Positions 1-10,662 of a stretch of DNA of 64,000 nt are shown here, piece by piece. The notes below the pieces were generated by a model. The model was given only the letters and a program-made list of their open reading frames with translations. It had not been told where the DNA came from and did not search any database. Numbering within the stretch: the stretch's first letter is position 1; the number at the start of each line of letters is the position of its first letter. Source of the DNA: Euglena gracilis (taxonomy: Eukaryota > Euglenida > Euglenophyceae > Euglenales); NCBI GenBank assembly GCA_039621445.1, contig CP154956.1:79046474-79110473 (forward strand), given 5' to 3'. Both the position numbers and the translations under genes were made by a program.

Positions 1-2311
1 GCAGGTGAAATGACACCTGTACCACTGTCACCAACCTCACTGAGTACGGCAGGTGTGCCAACTCCTACGCGAGAAAACCCGCCGGAGACGGTACCCCAAA
101 CGCCTGTTATTACGCCTGAAGCTTCCTGTTTCCGGGGAAACCCCTTCGACAGAGGAGCCGGCGGAGGAGCCCACTTCAGGTGAAGGACCTCAGCGGCGCA
201 CCTCGCTGGGCGGACGTCTACTTGGTGGTTTGCGGTCACTGATCGCAGTTGTCACTCCACGTGGTACTGCGGCCAGTTCTTCCACAGCTGCGGTGGAAAC
301 TGCCCAGCCGGCGGAAGAAACACCTGACACTGCAGCCATGGTGGAGGATGAACCTCCCCCAACGGCGGCGCCACCGCCAGTGTCGGAAGCGACACGGACG
401 GAAGGCGAACATACAGAAATGGCAGTGGAGACAACACCCACCGTGCCAGTACATGATGAACCTGTACCAGCACCAGCAGTGCCACCAGAGGCACGGGATG
501 AACCCGCACCTCAGGGCACAGCAACAATCACAGCACAGAAGCGGCAAGGCACACGGACACCGGCGCCTGAAAAACAGGCTGAGCGGACGTCCATGCCTCC
601 ACCACAGGCTCAACCAGCGCGAAGTGCGCCGGCCACGCCTGCACCCACACCGTCCCCCACGGCAACCCCTGGCCACGGGTGCCGCGAAGGAACGTGTAGG
701 GCGACCCTCAGCTCGAGAAACCCCTGCTGAAGGTCAACGACGCTCGGTGTCGGGGAAAAGACCCCCGTCCCAAGCGTCACCACGCTCCTGGGCAAGCAAG
801 CGCGACGCCGACAGGCGGCCATCGGACACTCCGGAAACCGGAAGCCCGATGGCCCCGCCCAAATCAAAGCCGGGCGCCGCACCTTGCAAACCCACACCAA
901 AATCTGGTGACCAGCCCCCACCGAAAGGCGGTGGTGGTGCTGGCAGCCAGTGCGCGGCATCCTCCTCTCGGGGATCAACCTCGGGACAAGGATTCACGCA
1001 CGTCACGTCATCCGGCTATGGGAAAACCTCACAGCCGAAACCTCAGCCAAAGGGGCAGGGAAAATCCCGCGCCTCCACAGCTGAGACACCCTCGGAAGAC
1101 GAAGTTATCATCGACTGGAACGGGATCACTCAGGATGATCCTGAGACTCATGACCTGAAAAACAGGTGCATGATGATCGACCACAAACAGGGGACAAATC
1201 AATGTCTCAATCGATTGATTGAGCTACTGTTCTGTCACGGCCGAAAATGGTCCTTTGACCAGAACGTGACCTGGAATTATGACAATTCCAGATCCCCACG
1301 AGTGTTGGCCCAATACTTCGGTGAGGAATTCCTCGTCGACAGAACGACGGAAAACCGTTTTGTGTGGCTTTGCACCGTCTGCCACAAGATGTACAACAGT
1401 GCACCTGACTTGGGATTACCCCTCGTCCACGTGTGCAATCCTGTGGATCGGAAATCGTTCCACAAGGATGTATACGTCCCCAACTGTGCCGCCTTGGTAT
1501 GCGCCAAGTGCGTGGACAGTTGGACCCACAAGCACCTTTTTCACTACACGGAGCGAGATGGTACGAATGTACCACTGCTCTGCGTCAACTGCCTCAGAGG
1601 TACCTTCTGGCAAACTGCGGAAGGCGCAGTTCGCACAATCGTGCCAAGCGGCCAGAAGCCACTGGAGGAATACTCCACCTTGCACAAAAATTACAAAGAA
1701 TTTTTCAAGCACTCCAACCTCAAGCTTGACGACTACCGCCACACGGGAATGGCCCGTGGGTGGCAGATCGACAGCGGGCGATACGCCTCGCTGCTGAGGA
1801 AGCAGGGGTAAGATTACCTTACCTCTGGGAGACAGCGGACAGGGAAAAGATACTTTTCCGTCTGTTCAGAACCCAGGACCAAAACGGTCGCTGGTGCCTA
1901 CCACAATGGGCACGCGAAAACCACGGGTTCACCTGGAAAGACTGGCTTGGGGCCGTATTACGACCCCATACAGTCCGCGAGGAATGTGCGCATCACATGC
2001 CCATTGACTTCCAACCGGGGAATGCCCCGCAGGTGTCAGCCAACCATCCACGGATGAATTACTTCATCTGGCCAGCCACTCTGCCCAGGAAATTCTGGGA
2101 GAAGCTGCAGTGGTTCCTCGCTGAAAGAGCGAGTGTAACCAAGCAGACAGTCCCCGAAGGATGGGTTCGGGACTGGGTGGCACCTGACTTCGACTACGAA
2201 TCGCCAGAAACCTGGCTTGTAGACAGGCCACCACCACCACAATTTCAAATGGTCCTGGTGGAAGATCCCCTGTACTCCCGGCATGATTATTGGCGGTTGG
2301 AAAGGATATAA
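1..2311 (+). pseudogene. Unknown Pro/Ala-rich protein with cysteine-rich (zinc-binding-like) segment, frameshifted
   Basis: I do not recognise this gene. Coding-like sequence runs off the left edge in frame 1 (Thr/Pro-rich), passes to frame 2 near 130, to frame 3 near 670, and back to frame 2 near 1800, ending at the TAA at 2309-2311. The first third is low-complexity Pro/Ala/Thr. The middle (about 1090-1811) is ordinary, Trp- and Cys-rich protein with paired cysteines WLCTVC, VCAKC and LLCVNC plus histidines (WTHKHLFH), which suggests a zinc-binding fold. The last part (1760-2311) is Trp/Arg-rich and ends DYWRLERI. Each change of frame joins sensibly to the next segment, so this was probably one protein of more than 740 residues. 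It could be a gag-like or capsid-like protein of an unrecognised element, because the 3' flank is highly structured. Function unknown. Confidence 0.45.
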
Positions 2312-3462
2312 TGCCGAAACGGCATTACCAGACCCCATGTAAGGTAATCGCCTTCATGGAGCCTGGACACCCCTGGAGGATCATACACTAATAGCGGAAA
2401 CCGCTAAGCAGCCTTGGGATGAACCCAGGTCTGTCACACCCACGAGCTCTGGATGGAAGCATCCATGAGCCCCCCCCCATCCAACATTGGCCGTGCGGAC
2501 GGAAATCGCCTGCAGGAGGTAAGCGCCTCTTATAACGTCGTGAAGGAGCTGCTGCTGTGAAAACGTTGGCAGCCGGGAAACCTGGCTAGCCGCTAAGTGT
2601 CACACAGCACACAGCGCGCACGCCGTAATAATAGGCCAATTTGTCACTTTTCGGCCCTAAGTCCCCTTAAGGCTGCCAGACAGCAAAAATTCTGTTTTGG
2701 CCTAAGCCAGCCCCCCCCTCTCCTTCCTACTTTCCCCCCACCCCCGCAAAGCTGTCGCCGGCAGTCGGTTCTGTAACTAGGCTTTTGTTTCCTAGTCCGG
2801 ATATGACCTCCTAGGAGCCCTATCCGGGTAAGACCAGGATAGGAGCCTGCCCCCCCCCTCCACACCTCTCCCCTCGGGTTTTCAGCGAATACGCTTGACC
2901 AACCCCGCGTGCCTTTGGCACACCCAAAGTGGGTGGATGGGATACTTTGACAGGAAACCTGCCAGCCCCGTTTCCCACAGTGGGCTTTTTCACACCCCAC
3001 CTAAGCCGAAACGGCTAATAGGTAACCGCGAAACGCGGCTAACCTTTTGCGCGTTTTTGGGCTTTGGGTGGATGCCACTGTGCGGAAAGGAGAGACACCA
3101 AATGGAGTAGAAGTGAACCCCACCAGGGAAGCGTCATATATCCTGACTGGACCTGGGAATCCCTGGTCCATGAAGAAAATCGGGCGTAGGCCTGGGAGGA
3201 GGATGTGTACCAGGCACGTCCCAGCTCTGTAGGATATCTGCAGAGTGGGTTCAGTGACGATCGCACCACTGTGGAAAACACAGTTGGTTAGATCGTGGCA
3301 GACCCTTCTGGGATCTGCCCCTGGACACGTCAGCACTTTTCTCTCCTTCCCCCACAGGTGGTCTTCTTTACTGTCAAGCTTCGCAAGTTTTACCATTGGT
3401 TTTGTCTGAAGGAAAAACCCTCGAAACAACTGAACTTGACTTCAGAGGAAACTTCTGAAGTC
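2309..3462 (+). other. Cluster of short hairpins capped by GAAAC
   Basis: Immediately after the reading frame, six perfect or near-perfect hairpins share the same loop. They lie at 2309-2327 (8-bp stem, TAATGCCG), 2392-2406 (TAGCGG), 2571-2587 (AGCCGGG with one G-T pair), 3004-3016 (AGCCG), 3026-3038 (CCGCG, with GGT/ACC pairing outside it) and 3438-3462 (9-bp stem GACTTCAGA). All read G-AAA-C at the tip although their stems differ. A further hairpin at 2452-2467 (TGGATG/CATCCA) has the loop GAAG. The recurrence of one cap on unrelated stems suggests a folded RNA, such as a structured 3' UTR or packaging signal, rather than copies of one repeat. Confidence 0.45.
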
Positions 3463-4596
3463 TTTGTCTTGTGCTTTGTCTCTTGGGGAATTGGGAACAA
3501 AAGGGGAAAACCACTTTTTGTTACTCCAAAGACTTTTCCCTACCATAAGTAGGTTGCGCAGCAAGGCGAAAGCGAAAGACTTTTCAGAAAGTCCCAAAAA
3601 GGGGAAAAGGGAAAGCTTTGGACGTACACTTGGGCACCCATTGTGTTGCACCCATGGTTCGTTCACTCCGCCCCCCCCTTTTTTGTTTTTTTACCGGTTG
3701 TTTAAAAAAAATTTGAAGGGGGAGTAACCAATTATGGAAACCCTTTGAAGGATCCAAGGGTGATCGGGAGGGGGAAAGGACATGGGCGTGATGGGTGACC
3801 CATGGTTCGCCCCCCCCCTCTTTTTCTTCCGGGTCGGATTCTCTTGGAGAGATGGGTCGATGGGGTGAGTGCCTCAAGGTTCGAGTGGGTGGAAGGGGAC
3901 GTCTTTGGAGGTGAGGGGAATTTTGTGCGTCACCGACCACTTTGAGCCCTTCGCCCCCCCCTTTTTTTCTCATTTTTCCTTTGGGAGATTTTGTTTGTGA
4001 GACCTTTTCGGTTGGACACCCTCCGGTCTCCCTTTTTTGAGGAAAGGGACCCGCTATCGGAGATTTGTGGGCAACTCTCTTGAGTAGGGGGGTGTTGGGA
4101 CCGGAGGTGTATTTTTGCACTTCTTGACGCCGGCCGTACCGAGCGTTCGGTGGAAAGGGAAATAATCGGGGTGGTGAATCCCCTCGACCACTTGTGAGGG
4201 AAAGGAGTGGATTTTTGGTGGTGGAGAAGGATAAGCCCGCGGTTTGACTTGTGCGGAGTCGACCAAGCCCCCCCCCCAAACGTGAGGGCGGAGGTCATAT
4301 TTTGAATGGTCGGCAAAGCGTATTTTTGGTTTTTTTGGGAGGAGCGCAAGACGGACGTCCCCCCCCCCGGCATCAGCTTGGTCCTTTACCCAATGCTTCC
4401 CTTAGACGCCCAAGGCGCCGCTTCGGCCCTTGTGCCATTTTTTGAGGCAAGGGACAATTTTTATACGCTAAAAGTGGCAATGGGTGTGGGAAGGGACGCA
4501 AGGCCACGCAACTGCAAATTTTGGGTTGGAGAAGTGTGAGCGCAAAGGGTTATGGACCTGGGGGTGGAATACACCATGCCTTGGGTAGCGTGGTGG
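3463..4596. other. No gene found; C-run-rich, apparently non-coding
   Basis: Several C runs of 7-9 bases are embedded in otherwise non-repetitive sequence (3670, 3810, 3955, 4268, 4362). Overlapping open frames exist on both strands, but they translate to low-complexity Pro/Ser/Lys-rich sequence with no recognisable domain, so I treat them as chance. Confidence 0.4.
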
Positions 4597-4625
4597 TGAG
4601 CGCCCGGCTTGGAGCCGGGCGCTCA
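4597..4625. other. Perfect 12-bp GC-rich hairpin
   Basis: TGAGCGCCCGGC pairs perfectly with GCCGGGCGCTCA around a 5-base loop (TTGGA). It resembles a strong terminator or processing hairpin and lies 250 bp before the left end of DIRS-A. No T-run follows it. Confidence 0.45.
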
Positions 4626-4873
4626 TACCTGGGATGGGTGTGGGGAAGATGACCCAGAAAAGCGCGCAATCAGCGCGGTAGGAAAGGGTTGTGCCACCTC
4701 CCCCCCTTTCTAATCTCAGGTGGGTCTTTTGGTCACATCATCTGGATCATCTGTTTATGATCAATCGAATCTTTTGATCACATTATCCTGGACTGTTGAT
4801 TATTTGGCTGTTTGGCATTGGCATTTGACGTTGTCAAGTTTTGGTGTTGACAAGCATCAGTTGCACGTCGCAC

Positions 4874-4990
4874 GACCATTCGGGCTTCGCACACTCTGGG
4901 GGTGAGATCCTGCTTTGTGTGCCGGCTGTTTTGTTGTTTGTGTTCTTTTGGCGGGGTGCTTCTTACTGCGACTTTGGTGCCGGAGTTGGC
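4874..4990 (+). repeat. DIRS-A left terminus and inverted repeat
   Basis: Bases 4874-4907 are the left-start sequence also found in the internal complementary region at 5184-5217. Bases 4907-4990 (ending GCCGGAGTTGGC) are inverted relative to 10490-10540 and closely related to both repeats of DIRS-B. Confidence 0.8.
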
Positions 4991-5083
4991 GATGATGTGC
5001 TCTCCGACACGGACTTGGCGAAGGTGAACCGCAGGGGCTCCCCGGCCTGTGTGTGTGGGCGTTTCTGCCCCCTCCCCTGAGGA

Positions 5084-6280
5084 TCATGCTTTCCTTTTCC
5101 GGGTGGGTTGGGTGGGATCACCCCCCTCTTGTGCTCCGCCCTCATGGTCATTTCCTCCCTGGTCAGACTTCCCGGGAGTACTCGACCGTTCGGGCTTCGC
5201 ACACTCTGGGGGTGAGACATTGTGCACGACCCCTTTTTCAAATTTTTTCGTTGCTGAATCCACCGCACCCAATCGTAAGTAATGGGCTGAAAAAGCTGTG
5301 GCATTTTTCCACTGCCCAAGTTCACACACCTCCTCACTGGACAATCCCAACTTTTTATACATCAAAACTCCTGCCCCCCTTGTGCTGTGGGCTTTCCAGT
5401 GGGAAATGGGAATGCCAAAAGTGTGCAACAACTCCTTTGTCAAAGAGTTGATTCTGTTGGAGGTCAAGGGTTTTTTGCCATCCAAACTCCACAAAAGAGG
5501 GGCACCCTGGGGGATGAAAGATGTTCTTCCAACATATTCTCTCATCAAATGATATGGACTCAAAGATGGAAGGGAATCAATCTTCAACACTTGCTCCCAC
5601 TTTGGTGAAGGCCAACCCTTTCTCCTGACCAAAATGAAAAATTTTTCCCCCACCACTGAAATGGTCCTCTGAGTTCTGGCCAGGTCCACCCCCCTGTGAA
5701 GAGCCAAAAGTCTGAAAGACAAAATGATTCTCCATCTCAACTCCATGATGGACATGTCAGAAATCTTTGTGTTGCTCTGCAATTTTTGCAAAATGGGTAG
5801 GGGGTCCCAAAAAACAGCATACCTCTGCACTGAACGATTCCATTCCTTTTTCACTTTTGTCAGTAAAGGATGAAATCTGATGGACTCCAACCCAGGTAAA
5901 TACTGCAGTGAGGCATACGCACATCGAGCATCAGCTTGTGACAGTTTGTGTAGGTCCAAAAGGGCAGTGGCCAGCTCCATCCTGGAGACTTGCAAGGGCT
6001 CCAATCCTTTCTGTTGTAGAATTACAAACAGCTTTCTGAATGCACTGTCATAACGCTTCAGGGGTCCCAAACTCCTCAGGACATTTTCAATGTCTTGATG
6101 TGACATTTTTTGCTGTCCTAAAAGGAACCTGATACCACTGTGCAAGCCAGGGGCCACTTTGGCTTTGGCATTAATTGCCCCCAACAATTGCTGAACATGC
6201 CTTCCCTGGGGGGTAAAACCAACATGCTTGTCCCTGGTTTGGACATTTTGATTATTAGGGGCCACCATGACTCGAAACAC
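5084..6280 (-). CDS. DIRS-A tyrosine recombinase (integrase)
   Basis: This enzyme joins the circular DNA copy of the retrotransposon to the chromosome by strand exchange. The 398-residue open frame has the full catalytic set in order: Arg196 in LLALHRGVDLARTQ (the R-x-x-D/E-L box), His298 and Arg301 in AHSTRGAG, Trp324 in LGQWK, and the nucleophile Tyr334 in SAHYLRLG. The tail beyond residue 345 is basic and acidic low complexity and overlaps the internal complementary region, as is usual in DIRS elements. The true start is uncertain because the frame begins inside the overlapping methyltransferase-like segment. This is the only DIRS-A gene without a visible lesion, so the protein could in principle still be made. 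It is a close relative of the DIRS-B recombinase. Confidence 0.85.
   Translation of the reverse strand: MFRVMVAPNNQNVQTRDKHVGFTPQGRHVQQLLGAINAKAKVAPGLHSGIRFLLGQQKMSHQDIENVLRSLGPLKRYDSAFRKLFVILQQKGLEPLQVSRMELATALLDLHKLSQADARCAYASLQYLPGLESIRFHPLLTKVKKEWNRSVQRYAVFWDPLPILQKLQSNTKISDMSIMELRWRIILSFRLLALHRGVDLARTQRTISVVGEKFFILVRRKGWPSPKWEQVLKIDSLPSLSPYHLMREYVGRTSFIPQGAPLLWSLDGKKPLTSNRINSLTKELLHTFGIPISHWKAHSTRGAGVLMYKKLGLSSEEVCELGQWKNATAFSAHYLRLGAVDSATKKFEKGVVHNVSPPECAKPERSSTPGKSDQGGNDHEGGAQEGGDPTQPTRKRKA
5118..5217 (-). repeat. DIRS-A internal complementary region
   Basis: The lower half (5118-5185) matches the right end at 15161-15227 in direct orientation, and the upper half (5184-5217) matches the left end at 4874-4907 in direct orientation. 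In DIRS replication this segment templates circle closure and is normally inverted relative to both ends. The direct orientation is the key evidence for the interior inversion. Confidence 0.8.
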
Positions 6281-6425
6281 ACATGGGTGTCACCAAAAGA
6301 CATTTCACCTGTTTGTTCAGTCTCAGTCTGATGAGCCAGGGAAAAATTACTTTCCATGGGGGGTTGGCATAAACATCTTGGACTGGAGTCAGGTCGCATT
6401 TCAATGCATCCACCAGAAAAGCCTG

Positions 6426-7517
6426 CGGCGCTTACCGCGATTTCGGTAGCCGGGTCGGGGGGAAAGAGATCTGGGACATTTGGATGAGTGGTGGTCTTTG
6501 AAACCGCAAAGTGAACAACGGGATTTGTGGCGGGATTCCACATAACGGGGGGAACGGTATCCCGTTCTTCCGTCAAACCGTCGTGGTGAACGGGTTTCCC
6601 GTCGACCATGACCGGTGTACCGGGGTTTCCCTGGTGACTCGCGCGAAGGGGATGATCCACTTCGCGAACGAGATCGTGAAGAATCGCGATTGAAATCCTG
6701 TTTTCGGGTAGGGGGACCAGGTGACCGACCGCGAGAAGGACGGGTTTCGGGATCATCACGTGATGGTGACTTGGGCCTACTACCGCTAAGCGGTTCTCCG
6801 AAGACCGTGAAACTCCCGATTGCCGTGAAGACGCCGAGTAACCCGATCCCCGTGAGGAGTTCGAGCCCCTTGGGCTTCCAAGACGCTTTCGCGCATCGGG
6901 ATTCGGGCATTCCCGGGACATATGACCAGATTTGTTGCACAAAAAGCACAGTTCATCCGTGCCTTGGTCCGAAGAACGCTGATTCCGCGTTTTCGGTCCC
7001 GTGGTCTGTGATCTTGGTGACATGGGTGATTTTTGAAAGGCATTAACCGCCCCCGCAGGTATTCCCGCGGTGGGGTGCGTTTGGAAAGCGGACTGTATTT
7101 GTTCCAAAACTTGTGTGAGCTTGAGTTGCTTTGACACATAATTCCAACGTTGGGCAAGAGTCATCTCATGCCTCGCCAACTCTTCGCCATGGATATCCTT
7201 CACGAGGGATGTAGTGAAATGCAACAAAACCGCATCGAATTGTTCGCGAATTTGCTTCTCACTAAGTTCATCAACTTCGGAAGCAAGTGCTAACCATTTA
7301 GCATACCAAAGGTCAATGGATTTCTATTTGCGATCCGATGGTGCGCATTGTCGCCATTTCTTCTCCAGGGTAATCCTGGTGACTAGACTTGAGTTGGTTG
7401 AAGCGTATTGCTCAACCAGGTCGTCGACAGATACACCATTACGTATCACCGAATTGCGTGCGCGTTCTCGCTCCTCCCTCGGTAGGCAATCGATGAATTC
7501 CATCTTGACTACCTCGG
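6426..7517 (-). mobile_element. 1.1-kb insert interrupting DIRS-A
   Basis: Aligned by eye with DIRS-B (YPHQGALLVDAL, near 13453), DIRS-A reads WPHH up to 7518 and resumes (Q)AFLVDAL at 6425. The 1092 bases between have no counterpart in DIRS-B. The flanks rejoin as CCTG|GTGGGG with TG possibly duplicated; CGG occurs at both tips of the insert. No terminal repeats, poly-A tail or LTRs were seen, so the class is unknown. Confidence 0.6.
6430..7503 (-). pseudogene. Gag-like or SR-like protein with two CCHC zinc knuckles, inside the insert
   Basis: The frame opens at ATG 7503 (MEFIDCLPREERERARN). It runs through an in-frame TAG at 7324-7326 and an acidic helical segment (WLALASEVDELSEKQIREQF), and reaches the first zinc knuckle CFLCNKSGHMSREC (about 6948-6907). 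A change of frame leads to an Arg/Ser-rich stretch (SRSRSRSGSSPSRES) and a second knuckle CSLCGFKDHHSSKC (6517-6476), both matching C-x2-C-x4-H-x4-C. An N-terminal helical region followed by zinc knuckles is typical of retroelement nucleocapsid proteins. The RS-rich part would also fit a copy of a host SR-type RNA-binding protein. The source cannot be decided from sequence alone. Confidence 0.5.
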
Positions 7518-9511
7518 TGGTGGGGCCATCTGGCGACAAATTTTTGGAATTTTGCATTTCCTGGAGATGCAAACATGTCTGTGTCTGGAGCAATGTCTTT
7601 TCTGAAAAACTTCAAAATTTTGGTGAACAGGTTTGGGCACAGGGTATAATCCCCCCTGTCTTGATCCCATCTTGTGAGGGGATCTGCCAACATTGCTGCT
7701 GAAGGAACCCACTGGACTTGCAGTTGAACTTGGTTTTCCCAACACCAATGAAACAGGGGTTCCAAAATCTGATTGAGATGCTGTTTTCTTCCCCCCCATT
7801 TGGTGAGATAACTTAATGCTACTTGATTGTCCACATTTAACAGCACTGTTTCTCCAGGCTGGGCAAATGCTTTTACTGTCTGAACTGCTGCCATCAGCTC
7901 TTTCACATTTATATGTAAACAATTTTTCTCCCTCCAAAATTCTTGGATGATTTGATTTTGGGATGAGTCCACTCCCCCCATGCCCAGGTGGAGGAGTCTG
8001 AATGGAGCACCCTTTTTGCCTGTTGTAGGAAAGGCCTGCCCAGGCCTGGCTGCAAGTATGCCTTCAGCACTTTGATTTCCCCTTTCAGCCTTTATGGAAT
8101 GTCGATGCAAAAATCCCAGCCCTTTTCTTGGTGCATCTGGCTGAACTTTAAAAGCTCCTGGGTTACCAGTCTTAAAAATGGCAGAGCAGGGAGGTAACTT
8201 CTGACTTGTCCCAGAATGCTGGCTATCTTTCTGCAACTCAGTTTTTGGGCCATCACCACCTTGCCCAGTTCCTTTCTGATAGTCTTTAATTTGTGTGGGG
8301 GCACCTCCAGCTGACCTTTTTTCAAGTCTATGATGAACCCCAAATGTTGTAGCCTTTGTGTGGGAGTAAACACAGACTTTTTCTGGCTGACCTTGAACCC
8401 AGCCTCCCCTAATGTGTCCAGCATTTGCAGCAAATGTTTTTTCACCAAATTTTCTGTTGAACCAAACAGAATGATGTCGTCCAAATAGACGAACACCTGC
8501 ATTCCCTTTGACCTCCACAGTTTTAGCAGAACTTTCATTAGTGACATGAACAATTTTGGGAGGGTGCTTAGGCCAAAACAGGCCCCCTGAAACTCCCACA
8601 GGTCTGATCCCACTTGAATTCTGACAAACCTTTTGAAATCGTTTTCCAGCCCCAGATGAAAGTATGCATCTTTCAAGTCTAGTTTGACTGCCCAATCCCC
8701 TTTTTTCATAGTGGGGAAAATTGTGGACATATTTTACAAAGTGAACTTTTCTGGACAGCAAAATTGATTTAGGTCTCGACAATCTGTGATGAGTCGATGC
8801 TTGACCCCCTCCCCTTCTGGTTTGGACAACACAAACCATGGCACTAGGTGGGCAGTGTCTTGGGCATTTTGCAACTTTTTGGTTGCCCCACTTTCTTGGT
8901 ACTCCCTTAGGATTTTTGAGGCCAGGCTGATTTCCTGTTCTGACTTTTGCTGCTGTCTTGTTGACAGACACCTGGGTAGGGGTTGGTCTGGCTGCACACC
9001 TGTTTGAATTAGTGCTACTACCCACTGATTTGCATTCTCCTGCCACCATGGCAGACATTTCCTTAGTCTCTGAAACAAGGGCACCCCCGGCCATTCCCTT
9101 TCTTTGAAATCCAGGCCCTGAATGATTCCTTTCTCCCATTCCTCTGGTAGGGAGTTTGTTGTGGGCCAGGTCACTGTCTCCCTGAGCCCTTGCCAGACTG
9201 GGGATGGCCTCAGAGCAGGGGTCAGCAGGGGGATTACCTCCTCCATGGAGCTCAGCTGGGGGGTCTCTCCCCCACTCCCTTGATGGTCTGGCCTTGGTGG
9301 CTTCACCCCTTCCTGGGGTCTTTGATGCTTCATGCTTTGCCCTTGCCTTTCCTGGGGACATGAGTGGGGAGGTTGAAGATTCAGTAGGGGATCCATACCC
9401 CTTCTGCCATCCTGGGCTCTTCCACAGGCTGCCATAGCCTCTTCCTCTCCCAGACTTGAATTGGCTGCCATAGCCTTTGCCTTTGCCAAACTTGAACTTA
9501 AATCCTTTGTT

Positions 9512-10460
9512 TCATGTGGGAATGGGAAAATGAGACATAGAATGTAGGAAGAAAGCTGTTGCCAAGCCTGCTTGATTCAGAGCCCATTGGGCTTTGTCAA
9601 CAGCCAAATCTTCTTTGGAGAACATCCCGTTGTTTGTACTTGGGATGGCCCCTGGAATGCTGCACTTCTTCCTCTCCCTCAGCAGCGTCTGCTCCAGCTC
9701 TGCCACAGCAAAAAACAATTGTTGAGCCAATATTTGATAGTCTGTCTCCACACTGCCATACAGGCAGGCCACCATTCCTTCCAGGTGTAACATCTTTTGT
9801 TGCCATGCCTTCAAATGCTTGTCCCAGGCCCCTTTGCCGTCCTGGTTGTGGTTATTATCCTCTGCTCGCATTTTTAACCCCTGGTACCTGGGCAGCTCTC
9901 CCAGGACCATCTCCCAGGGGAGCCTTTTCGACGTGCCGAAGGCACGCTGCCAGCTCTGGCGCCAGTGGCGCCAGTTCCTCCTGCCAGGGTAGCCGTTCTT
10001 CCGCGTCGTCGTTGTCGTTGTCCTCCTCGTCTTCTCCGTCCTCCTCCATCGCGGACCGCTCCGCTTTCTGCGTCATCCCCTTGTCTGTCTTCGAACTCTT
10101 CTCCAGCCAGCGATCAGCCAGCTTGAACACCACGTCCGCCGCTGTCTGCCCCAAGTCTATCAGGGGTACCTTCACGCTTCCTGCTAACGCCACCGAGTAC
10201 AAGAAAGAATTCCTGTAGTCTCCGACTTGGCTGGAGACCATCGCCACCTGGGTCAACTCGTGGACCTTCTTTGCGCACTTCGTCGTGTGCCATCCGCCTC
10301 TCCGCCAGTTTTGCCCGGCCGCGATGACGGCGACGAGGGATTCCGGGGACGATTCTGCCAATAGTTTCGCCACCTTGCCCTCGTTGAAGAATAGCTCGCT
10401 CCACGAACTGTTGAAAACTGTTTCATCCTCTGATGTCAAGCTATCTGCGTACGTTGCCAT
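9512..10460 (-). pseudogene. DIRS-A Gag-like ORF1, one frameshift
   Basis: The first part starts at ATG 10460 (MATYADSLTSEDETVF), chosen because upstream sequence is terminal repeat. It gives about 190 residues of helical, Trp-containing protein followed by a very acidic tract (EEDGEDEEDNDNDDAEE). Near 9905 the frame shifts by one and continues (LPRYQGLKMRAEDNN, KHLKAWQQKML) to a stop at 9512. Position first in the element, charge pattern and size agree with DIRS Gag. No zinc knuckle is present. DIRS-B lacks a counterpart. Confidence 0.6.
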
Positions 10461-10489
10461 TCTGATGTTGTCGAAGGACGTTAATATCC

Positions 10490-10540
10490 GCCAACTCCGG
10501 CACCAAAAAGCAGTAAGAAGCACCCCGCCAAAAAGAACAC
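10490..10540 (-). repeat. DIRS-A right inverted repeat (cut by DIRS-B)
   Basis: GCCAACTCCGGCACC and following bases are the reverse complement of 4940-4990. The repeat stops abruptly at GAACAC, where DIRS-B begins, and resumes as AAACAA at 15155. Confidence 0.8.
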
Positions 10541-10662
10541 GACCATTCGGGCTCCGCACTGCGAGATGGTGAGGTCCTGCTTTCCTTGCCGGCTGTTCTG
10601 TTCTGGTGTGTTTGTGCGTGCGCGGGGGGTGCTTCTTACTGCTTTTTGTTGCCGGAGTTGGC
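10541..10662 (+). repeat. DIRS-B left inverted repeat
   Basis: From GATGGTGAGGTCC to GAGTTGGC (10565-10662) it is inverted relative to 14998-15096. The first 30 bases are complementary to the internal region at 14683-14717. Confidence 0.85.

Larger units (their letters stand above)
6118..9489 (-). pseudogene. DIRS-A reverse transcriptase, RNase H and methyltransferase-like region, broken
   Basis: The RT would copy element RNA into DNA. Reading down the minus strand: a basic linker with GYGS-type repeats in another frame; RT fingers (PWFVLSKPEG, LITDCRDLNQ); RT palm with DLKDAYFHL and the catalytic YLDD at 8487-8476; the end of RT near 8092; RNase H with DSSTW, INVKELMAAV, LLNVDNQVALSYL and DPLTR; then the start of the methyltransferase-like segment. 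Lesions: an in-frame TAA at 8734-8736 (where DIRS-B has Glu), a TAA at 8092-8094 in the RT-RNase H linker, a one-base shift in the G run of the first RNase H motif near 7975, and the insert at 6426-7517. The remaining methyltransferase-like part resumes at 6425. Confidence 0.75.

Noticed and set aside
249-660. Gln/His/Arg-rich frame 3 reading upstream of the cysteine-rich ORF
   Set aside because: In this interval frame 2 has the better Pro/Ala/Glu composition continuous with flanking coding sequence; frame 3 is its shadow until the shift near 670.
3584-4373. Minus-strand frames of 147 and 231 residues
   Set aside because: Low-complexity Pro/Ser/Lys/Arg translations of C- and T-rich sequence; no homologous segment or domain seen.
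6426-7517. The DIRS-A insert read as a spliceosomal intron
   Set aside because: GAG|GTAGTC and CGCCGCAG|GC are plausible sites, but splicing there would leave the downstream methyltransferase segment out of frame and the insert itself codes for a zinc-knuckle protein.
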